NCBI GenBank assembly: GCA_900618065.1
Contig: UYIL01000003.1
Location: 1,984,001-2,048,000, forward strand
Direction of reading: 5' to 3'
From: Streptococcus thermophilus
GTDB taxonomy: Bacteria > Actinomycetota > Actinomycetes > Mycobacteriales > Mycobacteriaceae
Length of the DNA: 64,000 nt
Part shown: positions 17,867-29,761 of the stretch, in pieces
How the letters are laid out: every line of letters begins with the position of its first letter
How positions within the stretch are numbered: position 1 is the stretch's first letter
Notes under the pieces: generated by a model
Database searches by the model: none
What the model was told of the DNA's origin: nothing
What the model saw: only the letters and a program-made list of their open reading frames with translations
Translations under genes and position numbers: made by a program

Positions 17867-19138
17867 ATGCCTGTTGCATTTGTTCTGCTCGGCGCGATCA
17901 TCGGCGCGATCAACCTTGGGCACAGCTTCTTCCTCGCGGTCAACGAAACGCTTCTCGACGTTGGTGTGTTCCGCGATGCCGGCAACGCGCTCGTCAACGG
18001 CGATCCGCTTTACGACGGTTTTCCCACCCGCTCCGGCTTCGCCTTCATCTACCCGCCGTTTGCCGCGTTGTTATTCGTCCCGCTGACTTGGCTGCCCGAA
18101 GTGGCGATGGACATAGCATGGAACACCTCGATCATTTTGGCGATCTTCGCCATCATCGGGATGGCCTGCCACCGCCTTGGATTGGAGCGTTGGTGGATGT
18201 GGGCGATCGGCCTGACGGGGTTTTCCACACTGCTGGACACCGTGTACACCAACCTTTACTACGGCCAGATCAACGTGTTTTTGATCTTGTTGGTCGCAGC
18301 GGATGTGCTTGGGTACACCCCGAAAAAGATCCGCGGCATCGGAGTGGGCGTCGCGGCTGGAATCAAGCTCACCCCCGCCGCGTACGGTGTCATATTCCTG
18401 GTGCGCAAAGACTGGTGGTCTGTGGCTCGCTCCGCGGGCTTCTTCGCCCTCACGGCACTCATCGGACTCGCCCTGCGCCCGAAGGAGTCTATTTACTTCT
18501 GGACTGAGGAATTCTTCGTCACCGACCGCGGCGGCGACGTGTTCTATCCTCCCAACCAAGGTGTCGGCGGCATGCTGTCGCGGGGCCTGCTGAGCGCAGA
18601 GACTGTGGAGTCGATCGCGCCCTTCATCTTGCTCACGTTCGCGTTGCTGTCAATCTTCATCGCCTACCGCCTAGAGCAGCGTGGCCGCAGTGTCGAAGCA
18701 CTCCTCGTTGTGGTGCTGGGTATTTCCCTGGGCGCGCCGATCGCGGTATCGCACCACTGGGTGGGAGTCATTCTCATCCTCCCGCTTATCTTCGCCGCAC
18801 AGGAGAAGAACGTGCGCGTGCTTCTCGCGATCGCGGCAGGTGCCATGATTTCGCCGAGCTACACTATCCTCGACGAGAACAACCCGCAAGTGTGGGCGTG
18901 GCCACTGTGGCTCAACACCAACATCTTTGGGCTCATGGGGTTGGCTATTTTCGTCGCCTACCTGGTCATTGCGCTACAGAAACCACCACATGAGAATCGC
19001 CGCGGCGATTCCAAGGGCACCGCAGATCCAGGAGCTGGTCATGGGGCGGCGCGCCCAGCTGCGGCCGAAGTCGATGCTGAAGATACCCGGGCCGGTGAAC
19101 TGGACAGACAGAGCCATGCCCAGAAGGACAATTGCTAG
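17867..19138 (+). CDS. GT87-family (DUF2029) polyprenol-phosphate mannosyltransferase-like protein
   Basis: Polytopic membrane glycosyltransferase of the GT-C fold, 423 aa with about ten hydrophobic segments. The periplasmic loop carries the acidic motif LLDVGVFRDAGNALVNGDPLY typical of GT87 (the first part is shown here only as a motif at about 28-48), and YYGQINVFLILLV and AAGIKLTPAAYG match the family. Relatives such as MptC add mannose to lipoglycans from a polyprenyl-phosphate donor; the acceptor here is unknown. ATG 17867 begins one base after the ilvD stop. The last 55 codons run antisense into doxX and read as hydrophilic, low-complexity sequence, so the tail may be non-essential. Confidence 0.82.
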   Translation: MPVAFVLLGAIIGAINLGHSFFLAVNETLLDVGVFRDAGNALVNGDPLYDGFPTRSGFAFIYPPFAALLFVPLTWLPEVAMDIAWNTSIILAIFAIIGMACHRLGLERWWMWAIGLTGFSTLLDTVYTNLYYGQINVFLILLVAADVLGYTPKKIRGIGVGVAAGIKLTPAAYGVIFLVRKDWWSVARSAGFFALTALIGLALRPKESIYFWTEEFFVTDRGGDVFYPPNQGVGGMLSRGLLSAETVESIAPFILLTFALLSIFIAYRLEQRGRSVEALLVVVLGISLGAPIAVSHHWVGVILILPLIFAAQEKNVRVLLAIAAGAMISPSYTILDENNPQVWAWPLWLNTNIFGLMGLAIFVAYLVIALQKPPHENRRGDSKGTADPGAGHGAARPAAAEVDAEDTRAGELDRQSHAQKDNC

Positions 19139-19801
19139 CCACACCGCGGGATTCCAGGTGAACGCGTTCGCGCCGTTCTCCGACGCGGCAACGAGGTGGA
19201 GGGATTCGAAACCAGTGGCCGCAATCGCCAGCATCGCAGCCACCGGTGTGAGTAGACCGAGCGCTAAGAACACACCCGCCGCTAACTGCAGGGTCGGCAA
19301 AGCGATCGCGAGGATGTTGGGGTAGCTGTATCCGCCGAACTGCTCCTCCAGGCCCGGTAAACCCGGGTTGCCACCCAGCTGGAAGAACGTCTCCACGGAC
19401 GTGATGATCAACAGCGCACCAAGCACAAGGCGCAGAATCAGTAGACCGATGTCGATCGTGCCTCGGCCCGCAGATGTTTGGGTTACCGGGTCGACGGCCG
19501 CGGGGGCGGCAGGCACTGCTTCGACCGGTGCTGCGGTGTCGTTGACCTCGACATCGACCAGTTGAGCCCAGGGGTCGTTGAGGCTCGCACTCGCAGGTTC
19601 CTCCGCTACTGCAGGTTCTGCCGCAGCTCCGTTCACGTAGGTGTCCGGCTGCGGCTTGGGTGACCTCGGAAACACCTCTGTGGGCGCGGCCTTGCCTGTG
19701 CGGGTGTACACGGAGGGTGCCTCTGGAACGTCGCCCAAGCCATCCAGCTCGTTCACGGGCTCGAGGTTCTTACGGTAGGAGGTACTGCCAGAATCTGTCA
19801 T
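18974..19801 (-). CDS. DoxX family membrane protein
   Basis: 275 aa. The N-terminal ~115 residues are acidic, Pro/Ala-rich and cytoplasmic-looking; the C-terminal ~155 form four transmembrane segments of the DoxX family (LLILRLVLGALLIITSVETF, LAAGVFLALGLLTPVAAML). Relatives act in redox/thiol homeostasis complexes in mycobacteria, but that cannot be inferred directly here. ATG 19801 is chosen because TAGATT ends 7 nt upstream; a TTG three codons earlier is the alternative. Its 3' end overlaps the convergent GT87 gene by 165 bp, and the overlap encodes the last real membrane helix of DoxX. Confidence 0.8.
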   Translation of the reverse strand: MTDSGSTSYRKNLEPVNELDGLGDVPEAPSVYTRTGKAAPTEVFPRSPKPQPDTYVNGAAAEPAVAEEPASASLNDPWAQLVDVEVNDTAAPVEAVPAAPAAVDPVTQTSAGRGTIDIGLLILRLVLGALLIITSVETFFQLGGNPGLPGLEEQFGGYSYPNILAIALPTLQLAAGVFLALGLLTPVAAMLAIAATGFESLHLVAASENGANAFTWNPAVWLAIVLLGMALSVQFTGPGIFSIDFGRSWARRPMTSSWICGALGIAAAILMWWFL

Positions 19802-19842
19802 GCACTTCAATCTAGGGCAGCTCAGCCCCCAAACCGGCCAAC

Positions 19843-20910
19843 CTAGCCGCGTGTGCGCGAAGCTGTGGCGTCACCCCAGATGTTGATGGATGAGCCTTCA
19901 ACGGTGGCCGAGATGTCGTCGATAAGCGAAAGCTCTTCCTCGCTGAACGCCAGGTTGTCCACTGCGTCGAGGTTATCATCGAGCTGCGCAACACTGGACG
20001 CGCCGATGAGCGTACTGGCCACACTGCGTGCGCCCTGATGGCGCAGAACCCAGGCAATAGCCATTTGTGCCAATGTTTGGCCGCGTTCTTTCGCTATGTC
20101 GTTGAGCTTGCGCGCTGCATCGAGGTTGGACTCGCTCAACATGCCCTCCCGAATCGACTTACCGGCCGCCGCGCGGGAATCCGCCGGGATACCGTCCAAA
20201 TAGCGGTCCGTGAGCAGGCCTTGAGCTAGCGGCGAGAACGCGATCACACCCAGACCATTCTCGGCTGCCGTGTGCAGCAGATCGTTTTCCACCCAGCGGT
20301 TGAAAATGCTGTAACTCGGCTGGTGGATGAGCAGCGGGCAGCCCTCCTCTGCCATCATTTCGGCGGCTTCTTCGGTCAGTTCGGGACCGTAGGAGGAGAT
20401 GCCGGCGTACAGGGCTTTGCCGGAGGCGATAATGTCGCGCAGGGCATACATCGTCTCCTCCAACGGCGTGTCTGGGTCTGGGCGGTGGTGGTAGAAAATG
20501 TCCACGTAGTCCAGCCCGAGACGCTCGAGCGACTGGTCCAGCGAAGACATGAGGTATTTGCGGGAACCGCCGAAACCGTACGGGCCTTCCCACATTTTCC
20601 AGCCGGCCTTCGATGAGATGATCAACTCGTCGCGGTGGCGGCTGAAATCCTCGCGGAGAATCCTGCCTGCGTTGATCTCTGCGGACCCATTGGGCGGCCC
20701 ATAGTTGTTGGCTAAGTCGAAGTGTGTCACACCGCGGTCGAACGCGCGACGCATGATGGCGCGCTGCGTCTCCACGGGTTTGTCGTCCCCGAAGTTGTGC
20801 CAGAACCCCAGTGACACCGGCGGCAATTTCAGGCCGGAGTTTCCACACCGCCTGAACCAATTCTCATCAACGCGATCGTAACGGTCAGGGTCTGCGGTGT
20901 ATGCACTCAT
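19843..20910 (-). CDS. Aldo/keto reductase
   Basis: NADPH-dependent oxidoreductase of the AKR superfamily, 355 aa, closest in pattern to YghZ-type L-glyceraldehyde-3-phosphate reductases (FRRCGNSGLKLPPVSLG at the N-terminus, HFDLANNYGPPNGSAE with catalytic D and Y, YVDIFYHHRPD with the catalytic H). The lysine of the tetrad is in IISSKAG. The C-terminal coenzyme segment (STLIGASSVAQLDDNL) is complete. ATG 20910 is used; a GTG two codons earlier is possible. It diverges from the YkvI-type gene. Physiological substrate unknown, probably a short aldehyde. Confidence 0.9.
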   Translation of the reverse strand: MSAYTADPDRYDRVDENWFRRCGNSGLKLPPVSLGFWHNFGDDKPVETQRAIMRRAFDRGVTHFDLANNYGPPNGSAEINAGRILREDFSRHRDELIISSKAGWKMWEGPYGFGGSRKYLMSSLDQSLERLGLDYVDIFYHHRPDPDTPLEETMYALRDIIASGKALYAGISSYGPELTEEAAEMMAEEGCPLLIHQPSYSIFNRWVENDLLHTAAENGLGVIAFSPLAQGLLTDRYLDGIPADSRAAAGKSIREGMLSESNLDAARKLNDIAKERGQTLAQMAIAWVLRHQGARSVASTLIGASSVAQLDDNLDAVDNLAFSEEELSLIDDISATVEGSSINIWGDATASRTRG

Positions 20911-20979
20911 GCTCACCCATTCTGCCAGACATCTGTTACCCTCGGACCGCTCGAATTTTCCCCAGAAATAAGGCTTTTT

Positions 20980-22383
20980 ATGCAGAAATCATTCAAAATG
21001 GCGCTCGCCCTCGTCGGCTTGACCGTCGGCGCAGGCTTCGCCTCGGGACAAGAAGTCATCCAGTACTTCCTCTCTTTCGGCTACTGGGGCATCGCGGGGG
21101 CCGCCATCGCCGGTGTGACCATCGCCGTCTTCAGTGCCTGGATCTACCAGCTCGGCTCGTACTACCTAGCGGAGGACCACAGTGCGGTCTTCCGCAGCGT
21201 CTCGCGCCCATGGGTGGCGCGCTACATGGACATCACCACGATGTTCACCCTCTTCTGCATCGGTTTCGTCATGGTGGCCGGTGCAGGATCGAACATGGAG
21301 CAGCAGTTCGGCTTCCCCACCTGGGTCGGTTCCGCGATCATGGTGGTTTTGCTCTTGCTGTCGGGCCTGTTGGACATCGACAAGCTCACCAACGTGATTT
21401 CGTTCATCACCCCGCTGCTGATCATCTGCCTCCTCGGCGCGTTCGTGATCACCGTCATGAACATGCCGGAGAACATCGGCAGCCTCAACGACCTCGCGCA
21501 GCAAAACCAGCACGCTTCGGGAACCCTCGGAAACTGGCTTGTGACCGCGCTGAACTACGCCACGTTGGTGCTCATCATGGACGCGTCTATGATGCTGGTA
21601 TTCGCCGGTTCGCAGCTCAACCCGGCTCAGGCCGGCAAGGGCGGCCTGCTCGGCGGAATCATGTTCGCTGTGCTGCTGATGACCTTGGTGTTCGTGCTGT
21701 TCTTCAACATGGAATACGTCATGGATGCGGACCTGCCGCTGCTGAAGGTCTTCGACTCGATGCACCCAACTGTCGGCACCGTGGTCTCCGTGGTCATCTA
21801 TTTGATGATCTACAACACCGCAGTCGGTCTTTTCTACGCTCTCGGCCGTCGCCTCAGCCACGATAAGCCGGCGAAGTTCCGCCCCTTCTACTTCATCGTC
21901 GTGCTCATCGGTTTCGCCCTGTCCTTCATCGGATTCGCGGACTTGGTCGGCTGGGTCTACCCGGTCCTGGGGTACCTCGGGCTTATCCTGGCGATCGTCA
22001 TGGGTGTGGCGTGGTTCCGCGACCGCCAGAACATCAAGGAAGAGGCTGGGCGCCGCGAGCGCCTCGCCGAGCTGGCGGAAACACAGCTCGACCCAGACTC
22101 CGACGACCTGACGCATGAGGAACGCGCCGAGGTTGAAGAACTGGCAGCCGACTCCCATGTCGGCGACCAGGAATTGTGGCAGTCCGTGCAGGAGGAGGTC
22201 GCAGCTGATCTCGACGCGGATGACTCCAGCGACTTCGCTCTCGCCGACGTGCCCGCTCTCGACCCGGAGTCGGACGCCTACGACGGCGCGCCCGAAACCC
22301 CGGGCGACGAAATCCACTGGACGTCCTACGACGAGATGTACAAGACCGGGGAATTCCCCGCGGTCAAACCTGACACGAAGTAA
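20980..22383 (+). CDS. YkvI-type membrane transporter with long acidic tail
   Basis: 467 aa. The first ~350 residues contain about ten transmembrane helices and start KMALALVGLTVGAGFASGQE, the unwound first helix with a GAGFASGQE motif typical of the YkvI family within the LeuT/APC fold. A substrate has not been established for the family. The final ~115 residues are cytoplasmic, very rich in Asp/Glu and not part of the transporter fold; this extension is unusual. ATG 20980 follows AAATAAGG. It is transcribed away from the aldo/keto reductase and ends 21 bp before the gatB stop (convergent). Confidence 0.8.
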   Translation: MQKSFKMALALVGLTVGAGFASGQEVIQYFLSFGYWGIAGAAIAGVTIAVFSAWIYQLGSYYLAEDHSAVFRSVSRPWVARYMDITTMFTLFCIGFVMVAGAGSNMEQQFGFPTWVGSAIMVVLLLLSGLLDIDKLTNVISFITPLLIICLLGAFVITVMNMPENIGSLNDLAQQNQHASGTLGNWLVTALNYATLVLIMDASMMLVFAGSQLNPAQAGKGGLLGGIMFAVLLMTLVFVLFFNMEYVMDADLPLLKVFDSMHPTVGTVVSVVIYLMIYNTAVGLFYALGRRLSHDKPAKFRPFYFIVVLIGFALSFIGFADLVGWVYPVLGYLGLILAIVMGVAWFRDRQNIKEEAGRRERLAELAETQLDPDSDDLTHEERAEVEELAADSHVGDQELWQSVQEEVAADLDADDSSDFALADVPALDPESDAYDGAPETPGDEIHWTSYDEMYKTGEFPAVKPDTK

Positions 22384-22404
22384 GAGGTCGCGTCGAGGGG
22401 GCTT

Positions 22405-23904
22405 TTAGGCCAGCTTCTTCGCGATGATCTCGTTGATCGACTTCGGATCGGCTTTGCCTTGGGTCGCCTTCATCACAGCACCCACGATGGCACCGGTGAC
22501 CTTGGTGTTGCCGGCCTTGTACTTTTCCACGATGTCCGGGTTCGCCGCGAGGGCTTCGTCGACGGCGGCTTCGATTGCGCCGTCGTCACGCACGACCTCA
22601 AGCCCGCGCTTGTCGACGACTTCGTCCACGCGGCCTTCACCCGCAATGACACCGTCAATGGCTTGACGGCCAAGCTTGGTGGTCAGCTTGCCTTCCTTGA
22701 CCAGCTCCACCACACGGGCCACATCCGCGGGTTCGACACCAAGGGAGTCCAGGTCACGTCCAGCCTCATTGGCTTTACCGGCGATATAGGACACCCACCA
22801 TGCGCGGGCTTCGTCCGGCGTCGTGCCCGCTTCGACGGTGTCGACGATGAGGTCGAGGGCACCGGCGTTGACCAGGTCGCGGAATTCCTTCTCCGGCAGC
22901 TGCCACTCCTCCTGGATGCGCGCGCGGCGCACCCACGGCAGCTCCGGCAGAGTCGCCCGGATCTCCTCGACCCACTCCGGCTTGGCAATCACCGGTGGCA
23001 AGTCCGGGTCGTTGAAGTAGCGGTACTCGCTCGCCTCCTCTTTCGGGCGCCCCTTCGAGGTGGAGCCGTCAGCTTCCTGGTAGTGGCGAGTCTCCTGGAC
23101 AATCTTCTCGCCGTTGTCCAGTGCGGCTGCCTGGCGCTGCATCTCAAAGCGCACCGCCTGCTCGACGGACTTGAGCGAGTTGATGTTCTTCGTCTCGGTG
23201 CGCGTGCCGAACTTCTCCTGGCCGATCGGGCGCAGAGAGACGTTCGCGTCGCACCGCATCGAGCCCTGGTCCATGCGGGCATCGGACACCCCGAGCGCTT
23301 TGACCAGCTCGCGCAGAGCGCCGACATAGGCGCGCGCGACCTCCGGGGCGCGCTCCCCTGCGCCGATGATCGGCTTGGTCACAATCTCAATGAGCGGGAT
23401 GCCCGCACGGTTGCAGTCGACCAGCGACGCCGTCGCACCGGAGATGCGGCCGGAGGCAGACCCGAGGTGGGTCAGCTTGCCGGTGTCTTCCTCCATGTGG
23501 GCGCGCTCGATTTCCACGCGCCACTCAGTACCGTCGTCAAGCACCACGTCCAAGTAGCCGTCGTACGCGATCGGCTCGTCGTACTGGGAAATCTGGTAGT
23601 TCTTCGGCTGGTCCGGGTAGAAGTAGTTCTTGCGCGCGAAGCGGGAAGACTCGGCGATCTTGCAGTTGAGCGCGAGACCGATCTTGATGGCCCACTCAAC
23701 ACCCTTGGCGTTGACCACAGGCAGCGCACCCGGAAGACCGAGCGACACCGGATCGATGTTCGTGTTCGGCTCCGCACCGAAGTGCGCCGAGGAGGTGGAG
23801 AACATCTTGGTCTCCGTGGCCAGCTCCACGTGCACCTCAAGACCCATGACTGGGTCGTATTTCTCCAGAACGTCGCTGTAATCCATCAGGTCGTACGCAG
23901 TCAT
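22405..23904 (-). CDS. gatB: Asp-tRNA(Asn)/Glu-tRNA(Gln) amidotransferase subunit B
   Basis: Kinase/transamidase and tRNA-binding subunit of GatCAB, which converts misacylated Glu-tRNA(Gln) or Asp-tRNA(Asn) to the amidated forms. 499 aa from ATG 23904 ([20 protein letters not shown]). [16 protein letters not shown] at the start of the cradle domain and the [11 protein letters not shown] signature are present, and the C-terminal helical tail domain is complete. GGGGAA precedes the ATG, and TACACT ends 8 nt before it. It is 7 kb from gatC-gatA, as in other corynebacteria, with pfkA in between. Confidence 0.97.
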   Translation of the reverse strand: MTAYDLMDYSDVLEKYDPVMGLEVHVELATETKMFSTSSAHFGAEPNTNIDPVSLGLPGALPVVNAKGVEWAIKIGLALNCKIAESSRFARKNYFYPDQPKNYQISQYDEPIAYDGYLDVVLDDGTEWRVEIERAHMEEDTGKLTHLGSASGRISGATASLVDCNRAGIPLIEIVTKPIIGAGERAPEVARAYVGALRELVKALGVSDARMDQGSMRCDANVSLRPIGQEKFGTRTETKNINSLKSVEQAVRFEMQRQAAALDNGEKIVQETRHYQEADGSTSKGRPKEEASEYRYFNDPDLPPVIAKPEWVEEIRATLPELPWVRRARIQEEWQLPEKEFRDLVNAGALDLIVDTVEAGTTPDEARAWWVSYIAGKANEAGRDLDSLGVEPADVARVVELVKEGKLTTKLGRQAIDGVIAGEGRVDEVVDKRGLEVVRDDGAIEAAVDEALAANPDIVEKYKAGNTKVTGAIVGAVMKATQGKADPKSINEIIAKKLA

Positions 23905-23953
23905 GGTTCCCCAGTGTAATGCTCGTGAATGGGCGGCGGATCGATAGCTCCGG

Positions 23954-24931
23954 TTACTGGCTTCGGCGGTCCTTGGCACGGAAAATCATCGCGAGAACCG
24001 CGCCAGAGAGGTTGTGCCAGACTGAGAACACCGCTGCCGGCAATGCTGCTAGCGGACTCAGGTAGCTCGCTGCCAAGGTGGCCGCCATACCAGAGTTCTG
24101 CATGCCCACCTCGACGGCCATCGTGCGCGAGGTCGCTTCCGCTTGTCCTGAAACCTTTCCCGTGACATAACCCAGCGCATACCCCACAGCATTGTGCAAC
24201 ACGACCGCGAGCAGCACGATAAGACCAGCTTGAACGAGCTTTTCGCGCGAACCCGCCACCACAATGGCAACGATCATGGCAATCGCAATGACCGAAACCC
24301 ACGGCAATGCCGGCAGAACCGAGTCCACGAAACGGGGCGCGAGCAAACGCACTAACAGGCCAAGCCCGATTGGGATGATCACCATCTTCACAATGGACCA
24401 CGCCATCGGCCCGGCACTGACGTCCATGTGCTCACCAGCGAGCCACAGAGTCAGCAGCGGCGTCAAGATAGGTGCGAGAAGCGTGGACACAGACGTCATG
24501 GTCACCGACAACGCGACATCGCCACGGGCCAGGTAGGAAACCACATTGGAAGATGTGCCGCCGGGAGCGCATCCCACGAGGATGACACCTGCGGCGATCT
24601 CCGGCGGCAGGTTCAAAATCCACGTCAGCGCCACCGCTGTCAGAGGCATGATGACAAATTGTGCGACCACGCCAATGGCCACAGGAAGTGGTTGCTTAGC
24701 CACGTAGACGAAGTCTTTCCCTGTGAGCGTCAAGCCCATCCCGAACATGACAATGCCCAATAACCATGGTGTCCATCCGGAGATCGGTTCCACCACTCCA
24801 GGGGCAAAAAAGCCGATCAGGCCGCCAACGATGACTAGCAGCGGAAAACCGAGGGTTGCTATGAAAGCGGAACGCTCCTCAGCGTCGCGGCTGCGTTGAA
24901 CTTCTTCGGTGTGCGTTTCTGGAGATTCCAT
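23954..24931 (-). CDS. Bile acid:sodium symporter (BASS) family transporter
   Basis: Na+-coupled secondary transporter of 325 aa with about ten transmembrane helices. Family motifs are clear: [29 protein letters not shown] (core crossover helix) and [11 protein letters not shown] (second crossover). The substrate is not predictable; bacterial members move bile acids, keto acids such as pantoate/pyruvate, and other organic anions. On the minus strand TAAGGT ends 7 nt before ATG 24931, implying a leaderless transcript diverging from nadC. It ends 49 bp before the gatB start. Confidence 0.9.
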   Translation of the reverse strand: MESPETHTEEVQRSRDAEERSAFIATLGFPLLVIVGGLIGFFAPGVVEPISGWTPWLLGIVMFGMGLTLTGKDFVYVAKQPLPVAIGVVAQFVIMPLTAVALTWILNLPPEIAAGVILVGCAPGGTSSNVVSYLARGDVALSVTMTSVSTLLAPILTPLLTLWLAGEHMDVSAGPMAWSIVKMVIIPIGLGLLVRLLAPRFVDSVLPALPWVSVIAIAMIVAIVVAGSREKLVQAGLIVLLAVVLHNAVGYALGYVTGKVSGQAEATSRTMAVEVGMQNSGMAATLAASYLSPLAALPAAVFSVWHNLSGAVLAMIFRAKDRRSQ

Positions 24932-25030
24932 AGAGTGGACCTTAGTCCTAACCAGTGAGACGGTGAAATGAGGTCCTCTCCGGGGTTAGATTGAATAGAA
25001 ACGCACGACCCGTAAAGGAATCGGAAGAAC

Positions 25031-25884
25031 ATGCCCGGTCTGAATAAAGAATCGACCGCAGCGCTGATCACGCTCGGACTCACAGAAGACTTCGCGCACG
25101 GCCCCGACGCAACGACAGTGTCGACGATCGACGAATCCGCGACCATGACCGCGAACTTCGTGCCCCGCCAGCCGGGTGTGGTAGCTGGCCTTGAAGTCAT
25201 CGAGTGGGTCATGCACGAGATCGATCCGTCGATCGAGGTGACACTGACCGCGAATGATGGCGACGCAGTGCAGCCGGGAGACATCCTCGCGACCGTGAGC
25301 GGTTCCGCGCGCTCCATTCTTTCCGCTGAACGTACGGCGTTGAACTTGCTCACTTACACCAGTGGCATCGCCACCCAGACGCACCGCTGGGCCGAGCAGC
25401 TCAGCGGCACCACGGCCCGCGTGCGCGACTCGCGCAAGACACTTCCCGGTTACCGGGACCTGGCCAAATACGCTGTGCGATGCGGCGGCGGTGTCAACCA
25501 TCGGATGAGTTTGGGCGATGCGGTGCTCATCAAAGACAATCACGTGGCGGCCGTGGGGAGTGTCGCAGACGCATATTCGCGCACAGTCGAATCCTTCCCT
25601 GACCTTCCCCGTGAGGTCGAGGTTGACGACCTTGAACAGCTCCGCGAAGTCCTCGCGTTCACCCCGGACTTGGTGATGCTGGACAACTTCTCCGTCGAAC
25701 TCACCCGCGAGGGCGTCGCCGTACGCGACGAGCTCTCCCCCAGCACCAAACTCGAGTCCTCCGGCGGCCTGACCATTGACGTCGCCCGCGCCTACGCGGA
25801 GACCGGTGTGGACTACCTCGCCGTGGGTGGACTCACCCACTCAGTCACCATTGTGGACATCGGACTGGATGCTGTGGATGAGCG

Positions 25885-25888
<4 letters not shown>
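25031..25888 (+). CDS. nadC: Nicotinate-nucleotide pyrophosphorylase (carboxylating)
   Basis: Quinolinate phosphoribosyltransferase, making nicotinate mononucleotide for NAD synthesis. 285 aa. Motifs in order: ATTVSTIDES, NLLTYTSGIAT, RDSRKTLPGYRDLAKYAV (phosphoribosyl/quinolinate contact), GGGVNHRMSLGDAVLIKDNH (catalytic Lys/His loop) and EVEVDDLEQL. Complete length for the family. RBS AAAGGAATCGGAAG before ATG 25031. No nadA or nadB is in the window. The stop codon is shared with the convergent GNAT gene: TTAA at 25885-25888 serves as both stops. Confidence 0.96.
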
Positions 25889-27398
<1,510 letters not shown>

Positions 27399-27411
27399 TT
27401 ATCCGATCGGT

Positions 27412-28443
27412 TTAGCCGAACATGGAACGTGCAGTTCGGTAGCGGTGCTCCGGAACCTGCTTCAGGGTGTCCACTGCATCTTCGATGGGCACAAGGTCGA
27501 TCTCCTCGCCGCGGAGAGCGACGGTAGTGCCGTAGTTGCCCTCGTGCGCGGCGCGGGCTGCGGCGATGCCGTAGCGGGTGGCCAAAACACGGTCGTAGGC
27601 CGTCGGAGTGCCGCCGCGCTGGATGTGGCCGAGCACGGTCGTGCGGACGTCATAACCGAGGCGGTTATGGATCTCGTCGCCGATGATCTGCCCCATGCCG
27701 GTGAAGGTCTTGTGTCCGAATTCGTCCTCTTCGCCCAAGCCGGCATCCATCGTGCCTTCCTTAGGCACAGCGCCCTCAGCGACGACGATGATGCCGTACT
27801 TCTCCCCCATCTGGAAGCGGCGCTCCATAGACTTGCAAATTTCCTCGATGTCGAAGGGCTCTTCCGGGATGACGGTGTAGTGCGCGCCGCCGGCCATGCC
27901 TGCATGCAAGGCAATCCAGCCCACGTGGCGGCCCATCACCTCGACGATGAGGATGCGGTTGTGGGACTCAGCCGTGGTGTGCAGGCGATCGATCGCATCG
28001 GTTGCCACCGAGACAGCGGTGTCAAAACCAAAGGTGTAGTCGGTCGCGTTGACATCGTTGTCGATGGTCTTAGGCACGCCGACGACGGGAATGCCGTTGT
28101 CGGAAAGGAACTTGGCGCCTTTGAGCGTGCCCTCGCCGCCGATCGGGATGAGCGCGTCGATGCCAGCATCGTCGAGGTTCGCCTTGATCTGGTCGATCCC
28201 CGCCTTGAACTTGTCCGGGTGGAGGCGGCCGGTGCCCAAGATTGTGCCGCCACGCAGAAGGATGGAATCAATGAAAGCATCGTCATACAGATCCTGGCGA
28301 AGGTCTTCCATGAGCCCGACCCAGCCGTCAAGATAACCCACCACTGTGGAGCCGAACTCATTGTTGGCAGTGCGGACAATGCCGCGGATGACCGCGTTGA
28401 GGCCGGGGCAGTCGCCGCCGGAAGTGAGTGTGGCTAGGCGCAT
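27412..28443 (-). CDS. pfkA: 6-phosphofructokinase
   Basis: Committed step of glycolysis. 343 aa from ATG 28443 ([20 protein letters not shown]). The phosphate-binding segment [13 protein letters not shown], the nucleotide motif [12 protein letters not shown], catalytic [18 protein letters not shown] and [13 protein letters not shown] are all present. The GGEGT form is that of actinobacterial ATP-dependent enzymes; PPi-dependent ones usually have GGDD. TAGTGT ends 7 nt before the ATG, suggesting its own leaderless transcript although the MFS gene ends only 10 bp upstream. Confidence 0.96.
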   Translation of the reverse strand: MRLATLTSGGDCPGLNAVIRGIVRTANNEFGSTVVGYLDGWVGLMEDLRQDLYDDAFIDSILLRGGTILGTGRLHPDKFKAGIDQIKANLDDAGIDALIPIGGEGTLKGAKFLSDNGIPVVGVPKTIDNDVNATDYTFGFDTAVSVATDAIDRLHTTAESHNRILIVEVMGRHVGWIALHAGMAGGAHYTVIPEEPFDIEEICKSMERRFQMGEKYGIIVVAEGAVPKEGTMDAGLGEEDEFGHKTFTGMGQIIGDEIHNRLGYDVRTTVLGHIQRGGTPTAYDRVLATRYGIAAARAAHEGNYGTTVALRGEEIDLVPIEDAVDTLKQVPEHRYRTARSMFG

Positions 28444-28453
28444 GCGCTCCACA

Positions 28454-29755
28454 CTAGCGCGATTGCGCGGGGATGTCTGCGCGAAGGAACAGCGACGCAC
28501 CCGCCCCTATGGCCAGCACGAGCGCCGAGAGCAAGATCGCTGGTCCCGCGGTGGAAGCAACCTGGCCGGAAGCAAGGACTACTCCGGTCATTGCTACGCC
28601 GATGACGCTGCCGACTTGGCGCAGAGTGTTGTACACCCCGCTGGCCGCCCCGGCGGCATGGTCCGGCACATTGCGCATCGTCGTGGTGGCATTGGGCGCC
28701 CAGACGAAGGCGCTGCCAAGTCCCAACAACGCGGTCACAAGCGCGAACCAACGGTAGTCGGCAGCAGAAACTGTGATGGACCAGGCGATGATGAGAGCGG
28801 TCACCATCGCGGCAAAGCCCGCAGTGCACAAAAGTCTGGCGCTGACTCTGTCCGACAGCGTTCCAGCCCACGGGGTGAGCAACATCGCCACCACTGACAT
28901 CGGAACCGTGAGCAGGCCAGCGGTCTCGGCGCTGACGCCGGCGACAGTCTGCAGCCAGTACATGACGGGGATGAACATCGCCGCGACCGCGAACCCCATG
29001 GCGGCAATTGCTAATGTGCCCAGAATGAAGTTGCGGTCCCGGTAGAGCTCACGGGGAACGAACGACGACGCACGGGCCAGGATGAGCAGAATGGCCACAC
29101 CCGCTACGAGCGGAACCCACGACCCGAAATGAATGCCGTAGATCAATGCGCCGAGACCGATGAAGGACATCGCGGCCGAGCCGACAGGAATGAGTGCAGG
29201 GGTCGGTGCCAGGCGCGGGAGCCACACGGCAGCGATGACAAGTCCTGCTCCGGCAATAACGGCTTGCAGGATGAACGCTGAACGCCAGCCGAAACTGCCC
29301 ACCAGTACCCCTCCAACAATGGGGCCGAGCAACGATCCGACCGAACCGACAACCCCCCAGAACCCGAACGCCCTACCGCGGCCGTCGGAAGAGAAAATGC
29401 GGTTTATTAGACCGAACGCCTGCGGCAGGAAGATCGCCGAACCAAGGCCTTGCAGCGCGCGGGCGACAACGATGACCGGCCACGACCACGACACCGCCGC
29501 GAGCACGAGACTGCCAGCGTATATGCACAAACCCGCGATGTAGACGCGGCGCTGGCCGTACTTGTCGCCCAGCCTGCCGGTCACCGGCATGGGCACGACC
29601 GTGCACAGAAGGTAGATGCTGGTCAGCCACACCGCGCCGGACACTTCAGCCGGTAGATGCGGCGTGATCACCGGCATGAGGCCCTGGTCGAACATGATCA
29701 GGAAGTACCCGACCGACAGCGCCGACAGCGCGAACCAGGGCCGTGAACCGTGCAA
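28454..29755 (-). CDS. MFS drug-exporter-like transporter (DHA2-like)
   Basis: Major facilitator of 433 aa with 12 or more hydrophobic helices. Motif A ([16 protein letters not shown]) lies between helices 2 and 3 and the antiporter motif C ([18 protein letters not shown]) is in helix 5, pointing to proton-coupled efflux; substrate unknown. It is shorter than 14-TM DHA2 members, so the subfamily is uncertain. The start is a TTG at 29755, 6 bp after the gatA stop at 29762; no earlier in-frame ATG exists, which suggests translation coupled to gatA. Confidence 0.88.
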   Translation of the reverse strand: MHGSRPWFALSALSVGYFLIMFDQGLMPVITPHLPAEVSGAVWLTSIYLLCTVVPMPVTGRLGDKYGQRRVYIAGLCIYAGSLVLAAVSWSWPVIVVARALQGLGSAIFLPQAFGLINRIFSSDGRGRAFGFWGVVGSVGSLLGPIVGGVLVGSFGWRSAFILQAVIAGAGLVIAAVWLPRLAPTPALIPVGSAAMSFIGLGALIYGIHFGSWVPLVAGVAILLILARASSFVPRELYRDRNFILGTLAIAAMGFAVAAMFIPVMYWLQTVAGVSAETAGLLTVPMSVVAMLLTPWAGTLSDRVSARLLCTAGFAAMVTALIIAWSITVSAADYRWFALVTALLGLGSAFVWAPNATTTMRNVPDHAAGAASGVYNTLRQVGSVIGVAMTGVVLASGQVASTAGPAILLSALVLAIGAGASLFLRADIPAQSR

Positions 29756-29761
29756 AGGAAC

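Noticed and set aside
22384..22404. Terminator between the YkvI-type gene and gatB
   Set aside because: Only 21 bp, no stable inverted repeat visible.
22459..23919. 486-aa plus-strand ORF antisense to gatB
   Set aside because: Exactly mirrors the codon frame of gatB; Arg/His/Val-rich with no family features. The same holds for 12231-13631 (ilvB), 34904-36916 (ligA), 57256-58860 (glgB) and 61145-62986 (atpD).
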